Shown here: positions 12,815 to 18,115 of the stretch, piece after piece
Layout: each line of letters starts with the position of its first letter
How positions within the stretch are numbered: position 1 is the stretch's first letter
Assembly: GCA_000997105.1 (NCBI GenBank)
Contig: LCEJ01000001.1
Coordinates: 1 to 18,115, forward strand
DNA length: 18,115 nt
Source: Candidatus Daviesbacteria bacterium GW2011_GWA2_42_7
Lineage (GTDB): Bacteria > Patescibacteriota > Microgenomatia > Daviesbacterales > UBA10151
Reading direction: 5' to 3'
Program-made: the position numbers and the translations under genes
The notes under the pieces: model-generated
Seen by the model: the letters and a program-made list of their open reading frames with translations, nothing else
Database searches by the model: none
What the model was told of the DNA's origin: nothing

Positions 12815-13247
12815 TCTCTATTTTCCCTCCCGCTTTTTCAATTTTCCCGGCAGCTGAAGCACTGGTAGGCAGTTTCATAATTATTCCTTTTGGGGCTTCC
12901 CCATTATCTACTATTTTAACACCAGATTTCCTAATTTCCTTCGCTGTCACAATTTTGTGTTCAATTAGGCTCTCTAAATCCACCACTGAACCGATCTTTA
13001 AGGAAGCAAGTTTAGACAAAGGTATAACTACCGGCTTCGGAGTCTGCTTTGCGTTACCTAACCCCCTTCTGTAAGGAAGTTTTTTATATAAAGGCAGTGT
13101 GCCACCAATAAAACCTAAAGCTATTTTCCCCCGGGCCTTTTGGCCTTTTGTACCTCTTCCTCCTGTTTTACCCTTCCCGGACCCTAAACCCCGCCCAACC
13201 CTTTTTTTGGCTATTTTAGAAATCCTGGGTAGTTGATGTAATTTCAT
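12807..13247 (-). CDS. rplO: 50S ribosomal protein L15 (uL15)
   Basis: L15 is an extended protein that threads into 23S rRNA late in assembly. The glycine- and basic-rich N-terminus (KKRVGRGLGSGKGKTGGRGT, then GQKAR) and the C-terminal domain ending EKAGGKIESA are typical, at 146 residues. Its ATG lies in an ATGA overlap with rpsE, leaving no room for rpmD (uL30). Loss of uL30 is a known feature of CPR bacteria. Confidence 0.96.
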   Translation of the reverse strand: MKLHQLPRISKIAKKRVGRGLGSGKGKTGGRGTKGQKARGKIALGFIGGTLPLYKKLPYRRGLGNAKQTPKPVVIPLSKLASLKIGSVVDLESLIEHKIVTAKEIRKSGVKIVDNGEAPKGIIMKLPTSASAAGKIEKAGGKIESA

Positions 13248-13720
13248 ACCTTTTTCCCCCTCTCGATTAACTTCAGCCTGCTTAAAGCCTCCAGGGTGGC
13301 GTAGACATTGGAAGCCTGGTTGCTTGTGCCTAATACCTTAGAGACGATATCGGAAATTCCTGCAGCCTCCACTACTACACGCACAGCACCTCCGGCAATA
13401 ATCCCTGTTCCTGGGGGGGCAGGCTTTAAAAGCACTCTCGCTGCACCCAATTTAATATTAATTGTATGAGGAATTGTCCGGTTATCAATTAAAGGCACAT
13501 TAATCATATGTTTTTTTGCATAAGCTGAGGCTTTTCTTACTGCCGACTGTACATCGGCCGCCTTGCCTAAACCTACACCAACCCTGCCTTTTTTATCCCC
13601 GGCCACCACGATGACAGAAAGGGATCTTTTATCCCCGCCTTTTGTCTTTTTTGAGACCCGGTTTACCTGGATCACTTTTTCAAAAAATTCAGACTGTTCC
13701 CTTACAAAATTAGGTTGCAT
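13244..13720 (-). CDS. rpsE: 30S ribosomal protein S5 (uS5)
   Basis: S5 contributes to decoding accuracy and the mRNA entry-side helicase. The double-stranded RNA-binding part (KGGDKRSLSVIVVAGDKKGR, VGVGLGKA) and the C-terminal half (TIPHTINIKLGAARVLLKPA, PPGTGIIAGG, VLGTSNQASNVYATLEAL) are complete. It has 158 residues, with a short N-terminus. It starts one base after the rplR stop and overlaps rplO by 4 nt. Confidence 0.97.
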   Translation of the reverse strand: MQPNFVREQSEFFEKVIQVNRVSKKTKGGDKRSLSVIVVAGDKKGRVGVGLGKAADVQSAVRKASAYAKKHMINVPLIDNRTIPHTINIKLGAARVLLKPAPPGTGIIAGGAVRVVVEAAGISDIVSKVLGTSNQASNVYATLEALSRLKLIERGKKV

Positions 13721-13721
13721 T

Positions 13722-14063
13722 TTAAAATTTCAAACCTCCCTCCCTGGCACCGGCAGCCAATCTCTCTACCCGACCGTGATATAAAAACCCTCCCCGGTCA
13801 AATACTACCGTAGTAATTCCTTTTTTAACAGCTTCCGCTGCCAAAATTTTACCCACCTCAAAACCTTGGTCTTTCTTTACCCCCAACTTTTTTAGTTTTA
13901 GGTCAGATGCAAAGACAAGTGTTTTACCTATCGTATCATCGATAACTTGGGCATAGATATGTTTACCGGAGCGGAATACCGCAAGACGCGGCTTCCCGGG
14001 AGTCCCGGATAAGTGTTTTCTTACCCTCATATGTCTTTTTTTCCTGCCATTTAATTTATACAT
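13722..14063 (-). CDS. rplR: 50S ribosomal protein L18 (uL18)
   Basis: L18 binds 5S rRNA and joins it to the central protuberance. RVRKHLSGTPGKPRLAVFRS, KHIYAQVIDD, VVFDRGGFLYHGRVERLA and the final AREGGLKF are diagnostic, at 113 residues. The 66-bp space before it, after the rplF stop, is filled by palindromic repeat sequence. No strong Shine-Dalgarno is obvious. Confidence 0.96.
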   Translation of the reverse strand: MYKLNGRKKRHMRVRKHLSGTPGKPRLAVFRSGKHIYAQVIDDTIGKTLVFASDLKLKKLGVKKDQGFEVGKILAAEAVKKGITTVVFDRGGFLYHGRVERLAAGAREGGLKF

Positions 14064-14076
14064 AATTTTAGTTTAG

Positions 14077-14131
14077 ATCCTTCGTCGGTCGCCTAGGCGA
14101 GTCCTCAGGATGACCTCGCCAAAGGCGGGTC
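14077..14131. repeat. Palindromic repeat between rplF and rplR
   Basis: ATCCT (14077-14081) and AGGAT (14107-14111) bracket the perfect palindrome TCGCCTAGGCGA (14089-14100). A second hairpin, GACCTCGCC-AAA-GGCGGGTC, follows at 14112-14131. The - strand TCCTGAG..CGAAGGAT outline relates it to the repeats at 9661-9690 and 6752-6775. The rplF TGA (14132-14130) overlaps its edge. Confidence 0.8.
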
Positions 14132-14684
14132 ATTTTGCTCCGGCCCCCACCTTACCGGCCTTACCGGCTTTTCTCCTTACATATTCTCCAGCATAACGGA
14201 TTCCTTTGCCCTGGTAAGGTTCCGGCGGCCTCACCTTCCTAACAGATGCAGCTACCTGCCCCACTAAGATTTTATCAATACCCAAAACCGTAATTTTCGT
14301 GTTATCCGCTACAGTAAATTTAATACCCTCAGACGCCGTAATCTCCACCGGGTGGGAGAAACCTACATTTAAAGTGAGCTTCTCTCCGTCTGTCTGGGCC
14401 CGAAACCCTACCCCCACAAGTTCTAATTTTCTCTCCCACCCTTTTTCTACCCCGGTGACCATATTGGCAATCAAAGACCTTGTCAAACCGTGCAAAGACC
14501 TGGAAACTTTATCCTGCCGTTTGCGTAAAACCGTGACTATTTGGTCCTCCACACTAACCTTAACCTCCGGCCGGAACTCCATCTCAAGCTGCCCCAACGG
14601 GCCTTTAACCACAACCTTTTGCCCGTTAACTTCAACAGTTACAGCAGACGGTATTTGGATCGGAGCGTCACCTATTCTAGACAT
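14130..14684 (-). CDS. rplF: 50S ribosomal protein L6 (uL6)
   Basis: L6 lies near the sarcin-ricin loop and the factor-binding site. The N-terminal domain (MSRIGDAPIQIPSAVTVEV, VVVKGPLGQLEMEF) and the C-terminal signature PEPYQGKGIRYAGEYVRRK are clear, and total length (184) is normal. The end KAGKAGKVGAGAK runs up to repeat sequence, and the stop is TGA. The gene stands between two repeat-filled spacers. Confidence 0.97.
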   Translation of the reverse strand: MSRIGDAPIQIPSAVTVEVNGQKVVVKGPLGQLEMEFRPEVKVSVEDQIVTVLRKRQDKVSRSLHGLTRSLIANMVTGVEKGWERKLELVGVGFRAQTDGEKLTLNVGFSHPVEITASEGIKFTVADNTKITVLGIDKILVGQVAASVRKVRPPEPYQGKGIRYAGEYVRRKAGKAGKVGAGAK

Positions 14685-14689
14685 AAATT

Positions 14690-14765
14690 AGTTCACAGTT
14701 GGTAGTTCGCAGTTCATAGCTAGCTGGTTATTTGTCTTTACCATGAACCATGAACTTAAAACTAC
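14690..14765. repeat. GTTCATAG-family inverted repeat between rpsH and rplF
   Basis: GGTAGTT (14701-14707) pairs with AACTACC (14760-14766) and AGTTCAT (14711-14717) with ATGAACT (14750-14756), giving a long imperfect stem. On the - strand it starts at the rpsH stop as TAGGTAGTTTTAAGTTCATG, nearly identical to the sequence after rpsK and rplE. Confidence 0.8.
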
Positions 14766-15140
14766 CTACCAAACATAGGCCATTACTTCTCCGCCTACAC
14801 CCTCCTTTCGCGCTTTTCTGTCACTCATAACCCCTTTGGGGGTCGAGACAATCGCAATTCCTAAACCATCATAAACCCTTGGTATGTTTTTTCTGCCCAT
14901 ATAAACTCTTCTGCTTGGCTTGGAAATTCTTTTGACATCGGTCAAAGCAGGTTTCTTACTCTCATACTTTAGAACCACCTTAACACCACTTTCCAAAACT
15001 TCAAAGCTTGCAATATATCCTTCCTCAGCAAGAAGCTTTAAGATAGCCAGGTTTAATTTTGAATACACTACCACAACCTCTTTGCGGGAAGCCATGTAAC
15101 CGTTTTTTATTCTGATTAATAAATCTCCTACGTTGTCCAT
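14766..15140 (-). CDS. rpsH: 30S ribosomal protein S8 (uS8)
   Basis: S8 is a primary binder of the 16S central domain and, in E. coli, represses the spc operon. LLIRIKNGYMASRKEVVVVY, SKPSRRVYMGRKNIPRV and the C-terminal signature GLGIAIVSTPKGVMSDRKAR and GGEVMAYVW are family hallmarks, at 124 residues. The TAG stop is the first TAG of a repeat. Whether S8 autoregulation operates here cannot be judged from the sequence. Confidence 0.97.
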   Translation of the reverse strand: MDNVGDLLIRIKNGYMASRKEVVVVYSKLNLAILKLLAEEGYIASFEVLESGVKVVLKYESKKPALTDVKRISKPSRRVYMGRKNIPRVYDGLGIAIVSTPKGVMSDRKARKEGVGGEVMAYVW

Positions 15141-15145
15141 ATTTT

Positions 15146-15173
15146 ATTTATAAAATTCAAGCTTTGCTTATAA
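15146..15173. repeat. CAAGCTTTGCTT repeat between rpsN and rpsH
   Basis: This 28-bp segment, with core TTCAAGCTTTGCTTATA, is identical base for base to 17584-17611 upstream of rplP. It holds an AAGC/GCTT mini-stem between TTATAA ends. It fills most of the 34-bp gap before rpsH. Confidence 0.9.
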
Positions 15174-15174
15174 A

Positions 15175-15354
15175 TTACCAGCTTGATTTCTTAACACCGG
15201 GCAACTGCCCAAGGTGCGCTAACTCCCTAAAACATAGCCTGCACAGTCCGAATTTTCTAAAAACAAACCTCGTCTTGCCACACCGCATACAACGGCTGTG
15301 CTCCCTTACTTTAAATTTCTCCTTAGTTTTTACTATATTACTTGTCTTAGCCAT
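15175..15354 (-). CDS. rpsN: 30S ribosomal protein S14 type Z (uS14)
   Basis: This is the short zinc-binding S14 of the 30S head. The 59-residue translation starts MAKTSNIVKTKEKFKVREHS and includes CMRCGKTRFVFRKFGLCRLC (Cys22, Cys25, Cys38, Cys41 as zinc ligands) and then FRELAHLGQLPGVKKSSW. It keeps the family ending KKSSW. Its place between rplE and rpsH is canonical. The ATG is at 15354 and the stop is TAA. Both neighbouring spacers are repeats. Confidence 0.96.
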   Translation of the reverse strand: MAKTSNIVKTKEKFKVREHSRCMRCGKTRFVFRKFGLCRLCFRELAHLGQLPGVKKSSW

Positions 15355-15358
15355 AACT

Positions 15359-15420
15359 TAGTTCATAGTTAGTAGTTCATAGTCCAGAGATAAATACAAT
15401 GAACCATAAACTCAAAACTA
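15359..15420. repeat. GTTCATAG-family repeat between rplE and rpsN
   Basis: TAGTTCATAG and TAGTAGTTCATAG units at 15359-15383 face an inverted ATGAACCATAAACTC arm at 15399-15413, and the element runs into the rplE stop. On the - strand the sequence over the stop is AGTAGGTAGTTTTGAG, so the last two codons of L5 (Ser-Arg) and its TAG fall within the repeat consensus. Confidence 0.75.
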
Positions 15421-15978
15421 CCTACTTACCTCCTTTTTAAACGGCATTCCTAACAGTTCTAACATCCTCTTTCCTTCCTCACGGCTCTTGGCAGTAGTCA
15501 CAATTGAAATACCTAATCCCCTTATTTTGCTTCCAATCGCTCCGCTTTGGAAACTAATTTCCGGGAAAAGCGCCTGCTCATTCATCCCTAAAGTAAAATT
15601 TCCCTGGTTATCAAAAGAGGTATCAGATATACCCCGAAAATCCCTAACCTTAGGAAGGACTACACTCATCAGTTTATCTAAAAATTCATACATCCTATTC
15701 CCCCTTAAAGTAACCATGGCACCAATCTGGTTACCTTTGGCAAGCTTGAAAGTAGAAATAGATTTTTTTGCCCTGGTCACAGCCGGCTTCTGGCCGGATA
15801 AGGCTGTTAGGTTTTCTACCACCTTATCTAAAATCGCCTGGTTATCTTTTGCATCACCCATTCCTACACTTAAAACCACCTTGGTTATTTTAGGTACAGC
15901 CATAATATTTGCAACATGAAACTCCTCCTTTAATTTAGGGGCTATCTCTTTTATGTATTTTTCTTTAAGCCTTGTCAT
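15418..15978 (-). CDS. rplE: 50S ribosomal protein L5 (uL5)
   Basis: L5 binds 5S rRNA and contacts P-site tRNA in the central protuberance. VPKITKVVLSVGMGDAKDN, LSGQKPAVTRAKKSISTFKL, GAMVTLRGNRMYEFLDKL and FPEISFQSG..GLGISIVTTA identify it, with 186 residues. The C-terminus MPFKKEVSR* ends inside a repeat-like sequence. The gene lies between rplX and rpsN as usual. Confidence 0.97.
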   Translation of the reverse strand: MTRLKEKYIKEIAPKLKEEFHVANIMAVPKITKVVLSVGMGDAKDNQAILDKVVENLTALSGQKPAVTRAKKSISTFKLAKGNQIGAMVTLRGNRMYEFLDKLMSVVLPKVRDFRGISDTSFDNQGNFTLGMNEQALFPEISFQSGAIGSKIRGLGISIVTTAKSREEGKRMLELLGMPFKKEVSR

Positions 15979-15988
15979 ATTTTGTTAT

Positions 15989-16053
15989 AAGTTCACAGTT
16001 CATGGTTCATAGTAAGAAAATTCTATGGACTACGAACTACCAACTATGAACTA
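15989..16053. repeat. GTTCATAG-family inverted repeat between rplX and rplE
   Basis: AGTTCACAGTTCATGG and TTCATAG (from 15991) face CTATGGACTACGAACTACC and AACTATGAACTA (to about 16053). The arms are imperfect inverted copies around AAGAAAATT. On the - strand the rplX stop codon is the first TAG of TAGTTCATAGTTGGTAG, so this repeat unit supplies the stop. Confidence 0.8.
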
Positions 16054-16356
16054 CTTAATTGCCTCCTTGCATTTTTTACACACCCTTACTTTAATGTCCC
16101 CTTCAACTTGAAAACCCACCCTGGCAGGTTTCTTACAGTGGGGACAGACTAAAGCCACATTGCTTATATTCAAAGGCTTTGAAATCCCGATAATGCCGCC
16201 CTCTGTTTGCCCAACTTTTTTGACATGTCTTTTATACATATTTAACCCTTCAACCCAAACCTTGTTTTCTTTGGTTGAAACACGTAAAACCTTACCGTTT
16301 TTCCCCCGGTCCTTCCCTAAAAGTATTTGTACTGTATCGTTTTTTTTAATTTTCAT
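16051..16356 (-). CDS. rplX: 50S ribosomal protein L24 (uL24), zinc-ribbon form
   Basis: L24 is an assembly initiator with an N-terminal KOW domain (KNDTVQILLGKDRGKNGKVL, VEGLNMYKRHVKK). The C-terminal half contains VCPHCKKPARVGF and VRVCKKC, two C-X2-C pairs forming a probable zinc ribbon as in Thermus L24. At 101 residues its length is normal. It ends KEAIK with a TAG that begins a repeat. The 52-bp gap to rplN contains degenerate CTCATCACTC/GAACTCGTAAC sequence. Confidence 0.96.
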   Translation of the reverse strand: MKIKKNDTVQILLGKDRGKNGKVLRVSTKENKVWVEGLNMYKRHVKKVGQTEGGIIGISKPLNISNVALVCPHCKKPARVGFQVEGDIKVRVCKKCKEAIK

Positions 16357-16408
16357 ATTTTTTTTCTTTCTTCACTCATCACTCTTAACCCTGAACTCGT
16401 AACCCCTT

Positions 16409-16777
16409 TTACCATACCTCCGGTGCCAGGGAAGCGATCTTTGTAAAACCTCTCTCCCTTACTTCACGCGCAATCGGGCCAAAAACCCTGGTTGCCCTAA
16501 GGTCCCCGTTTTTATCTACCACAACTGCCGCATTCTCATCAAATTTGATATATGACCCGTCATCGCGGCGGATTTCTTTTCTGGTGCGCACCAATACTGC
16601 CCGCACTATTTCCCCATTTTTTACCTGGCCGTTTGGGTCGGCCCCTTTTACCACCGCTACCGTAAGCTCCCCTAATGAAGCCTTGCGCTTTCCCGAACCA
16701 CCTAACGGTTGGATAACTTGTAAAAGTTTCGCCCCGCTATTGTCTGCAACTTTTAACATCGACCTGTGTTGTACCAT
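16409..16777 (-). CDS. rplN: 50S ribosomal protein L14 (uL14)
   Basis: L14 forms intersubunit bridges and binds the silencing factor RsfS where that is present. MVQHRSMLKVADNSGAK, LGELTVAVVKGA, AVLVRTRKEIRRDDGSYIKF, NAAVVVDKNGDLRATRVFGP and the ending KIASLAPEVW are complete, at 122 residues. It follows rpsQ after only 17 bp, all of it ACTAGT-type repeat. The stop is TAA. Confidence 0.97.
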   Translation of the reverse strand: MVQHRSMLKVADNSGAKLLQVIQPLGGSGKRKASLGELTVAVVKGADPNGQVKNGEIVRAVLVRTRKEIRRDDGSYIKFDENAAVVVDKNGDLRATRVFGPIAREVRERGFTKIASLAPEVW

Positions 16778-16815
16778 AAACTAGTATCTAGCTACTAGTG
16801 ACTAGCAACTAGTTT
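16778..16815. repeat. ACTAGT-family inverted repeat overlapping the rpsQ stop
   Basis: AAACTAGT (16778-16785) and ACTAGTTT (16808-16815) are perfect inverted ends, and CTAG occurs five times in the 38 bp. On the - strand the end of rpsQ is translated from it (LVASH), and the two consecutive stops TAG TAG (16797-16792) lie inside it. Confidence 0.85.
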
Positions 16816-17313
16816 TTCTCCTTTCTTTTTCCTTTTTGTTTTACTCTCTTTAACCTCTGGCTCTTTTGGCTCTTTTGGCCCTTTTGGCTCCTCTGACTCT
16901 TCAATCTTTTCCGGCATTATTGCAGCAATCTCCTCAGCCGCCTCCTCTTTAAGCTGCCCTATTACAATCGCCTCAATATTTTGGCCTGCAACTTTCACCA
17001 CCGCAAAATGCTTATTTTTAGAAATCGGCCTTACCTTTCGAATCTCTACAATATCCCCCACCTTTACCCCTACCTCATCATGTACTAAATATTTTTTACT
17101 TCTCCTAAAAGACTTCCCGTATAAGGGGTGCGTCTTCCTATATTCAACCAGCACAGTAACTGTCATCGGTAATTTAGCAACAAGCACCAAACCCCGCATT
17201 ATTTTTCCTTTACCTGACATTGCAACGTTTTGTTTCTTTACCTCTTTTATCCTCTTTACCGGACCTTTCTTGGAAACTTTTGCAGTTTTTGATAAGACCT
17301 TTGTTTTAGCCAT
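16795..17313 (-). CDS. rpsQ: 30S ribosomal protein S17 (uS17) with N- and C-terminal extensions
   Basis: S17 is a primary 16S rRNA binder, normally of about 85 residues. The OB-fold core runs from GKIMRGLVLVAKLPMTVTV through YRKTHPLYGKSFRRSKKYLV and DIVEIRKVRPISKNKHFAVV. A lysine-rich leader of about 30 residues and a C-terminal tail of about 55 flank it. The tail is acidic, then basic, with EEPKGPKEPKEPE encoded by 9-bp GGCTCTTTT repeats and LVASH by an ACTAGT repeat. I start at 17313 (MAKTKVL), giving an 8-nt ATGGCTAA overlap with rpmC; the earlier start at 17343 would overlap by 38 nt and lacks family support. The role of the extensions is unknown. Confidence 0.94.
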   Translation of the reverse strand: MAKTKVLSKTAKVSKKGPVKRIKEVKKQNVAMSGKGKIMRGLVLVAKLPMTVTVLVEYRKTHPLYGKSFRRSKKYLVHDEVGVKVGDIVEIRKVRPISKNKHFAVVKVAGQNIEAIVIGQLKEEAAEEIAAIMPEKIEESEEPKGPKEPKEPEVKESKTKRKKKGEKLVASH

Positions 17314-17548
17314 TTTCTTTACCCTCTTTAAATTGGTTTTCAAGACCCGTCAAAAGCTCTTTCTGTCTTTTGATGGTTAAAATTTGCGCCAAGTCCTTTC
17401 TTTTATTTTTTATCTCTTTTTTGTTTTTTAATTTTTCCATATTTTTATCCAAGACTAAAGAGGCCAGACTTTTACAAATTTTGGCAACACTCTCATCAAG
17501 TGTCTTTTTATCTGCTTTTTTCATTTCTGCTAAATCATTTTTTTTCAT
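17306..17548 (-). CDS. rpmC: 50S ribosomal protein L29 (uL29), divergent
   Basis: L29 is a helical hairpin near the peptide exit tunnel that can contact SRP and trigger factor. The sequence is divergent but keeps MKKNDLAEMKKADKKTLDES, a basic middle (KNKKEIKNKRKDLAQILTIK) matching the R+DIAxIkT motif, and a helical composition. At 80 residues it is slightly long. Identity rests mainly on position between rplP and rpsQ plus the DLAQILT block. It overlaps rpsQ by 8 nt. Confidence 0.87.
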   Translation of the reverse strand: MKKNDLAEMKKADKKTLDESVAKICKSLASLVLDKNMEKLKNKKEIKNKRKDLAQILTIKRQKELLTGLENQFKEGKENG

Positions 17549-17567
17549 AATTTTAGTCCTCTAAAAT

Positions 17568-17611
17568 TTCAAGCTTTGCTTATATTTATAAAATTCAAGC
17601 TTTGCTTATAA
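17568..17611. repeat. Tandem CAAGCTTTGCTT repeat between rplP and rpmC
   Basis: TTCAAGCTTTGCTTATA occurs at 17568-17584 and again at 17594-17610, spaced 26 bp. The second copy with flanks (17584-17611) is identical over 28 bp to 15146-15173. The pair fills most of the 67-bp spacer. Confidence 0.9.
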
Positions 17612-17615
17612 TTTC

Positions 17616-18032
17616 CTAACTCTCCTTTGAAACAATCCTTGTCTTAACCGGCAATTTGTGTGACGCCAACCTCATAGCTTCTGCTGCTACCGTCCCTGAA
17701 ACAGCCCCCATTTCAAAAATAATAGTTCCGGGTTTTACCACCGCCACATACCCTATCACATCACCCTTACCGGAACCCATCCTGGCTTCGGCCGGATGTT
17801 TAGTCACCGGTTTATCCGGATAAATCCTAATCCAAAGCCTTCCCCCACGGGCCGTAAAATGAGTGATCGCCCGCCTGGCTGCTTCAAGTTGGCGGGACGA
17901 AATCCAGCCGGCATCCATTGACTTTAAACCAAAGCTTCCAAAACTTAAGGTATTCCCGCGTGTCGCTACGCCGCCACGTTTCCCGCGGAAAGCCTTCCTG
18001 TGTTTTACTCTTTTAGGTACTAATAAAGCCAT
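17616..18032 (-). CDS. rplP: 50S ribosomal protein L16 (uL16)
   Basis: L16 helps position A-site tRNA on the 50S subunit. PKRVKHRKAFRGKRGG, GNTLSFGSFGLKSMDAGWIS, RQLEAARRAITH, RLWIRIYPDKPVTKHPAEAR with MGSGKGDV, and KLPVKTRIV are diagnostic, at 138 residues. Its ATG overlaps the rpsC stop by one base pair step (TAATG). The stop is TAG. Confidence 0.97.
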   Translation of the reverse strand: MALLVPKRVKHRKAFRGKRGGVATRGNTLSFGSFGLKSMDAGWISSRQLEAARRAITHFTARGGRLWIRIYPDKPVTKHPAEARMGSGKGDVIGYVAVVKPGTIIFEMGAVSGTVAAEAMRLASHKLPVKTRIVSKES

Positions 18033-18115
18033 TATATTTCTGCCTCCCCCAGGTTAACCCAGACTTTTACGCCTACATAGCCGGACTTGGTTAGTGCCGG
18101 GACAGAAGCGAAATC
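18032..18115 (-). CDS. rpsC: 30S ribosomal protein S3 (uS3), C-terminal fragment cut by window edge
   Basis: Only the last 27 codons are present. They read ALTKSGYVGVKVWVNLGEAE and end in Ile-stop. The GxxGVKVWxxxGE block is the conserved end of the S3 C-terminal domain, which lines the mRNA entry channel. The place immediately before rplP, with a TAATG overlap, confirms the call. The rest lies beyond the right edge. Confidence 0.92.
   Translation of the reverse strand, partial: DFASVPALTKSGYVGVKVWVNLGEAEI

Noticed and set aside
8741..16053. CRISPR array.
   Set aside because: The repeats are scattered one per spacer, degenerate and inverted, with no regular repeat-spacer pattern and no cas genes.
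17314..17343. N-terminal extension MKTNLKRVKK of S17.
   Set aside because: It would overlap rpmC by 38 nt, whereas the start at 17313 gives an 8-nt overlap like that of rplO-secY.

Overview
The window looks like part of a chromosome from a Candidate Phyla Radiation (Patescibacteria) bacterium, probably Microgenomates-like. The reasons are: the ribosomal cluster has no rpmD (uL30) between rpsE and rplO; the family-4 uracil-DNA glycosylase has no iron-sulfur cysteines; several enzymes are short forms; and there is a small one-helix membrane protein of a kind I associate with these genomes. TGA ends adk, secY, infA, rpsE and rplF, so the code is standard (table 11). The phylum assignment is inference; no rRNA gene is present to confirm it.

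Left part (1-5185): lower glycolysis and pyruvate metabolism. A D-2-hydroxyacid (probably D-lactate) dehydrogenase enters from the left on the + strand. After a palindrome-rich gap of about 370 bp come, on the - strand, gpmA, eno and a broken phosphoenolpyruvate synthase gene, then a small membrane protein. Together the genes cover 3-phosphoglycerate to 2-phosphoglycerate to PEP to pyruvate to D-lactate. Both eno and ppsA lack about 40 codons of conserved sequence: eno in frame, losing a magnesium ligand, and ppsA out of frame.

Middle (5186-5871): a divergent promoter region and a + strand uracil-DNA glycosylase that converges on the ribosomal cluster.

Right part (5872-18115): one long - strand cluster read right to left: rpsC (partial)-rplP-rpmC-rpsQ-rplN-rplX-rplE-rpsN-rpsH-rplF-rplR-rpsE-rplO-secY-adk-map-infA-rpmJ-rpsM-rpsK-rpsD-rpoA-rplQ-rplM-rpsI. 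This is the classic S10-spc-alpha order with the L13-S9 pair attached. Many junctions overlap by 1-13 nt, which suggests translational coupling.

The most unusual property is the load of short palindromic repeats in and around these core genes. At least five families are visible: GTTCATAG/CTATGAAC, ACTAGT, TTCAAGCTTTGCTTATA, a TCCTGAG..GAAGGAT type, and a TGTCATTCCGGG type. They occupy almost every non-overlapping spacer. They appear to supply TAG stop codons to S13, L24 and S17 and to lie against or overlap those of S11, S8 and L5. One supplies the ribosome-binding site and part of the start codon of S13. Others are translated inside L17, enolase, methionine aminopeptidase and S17.
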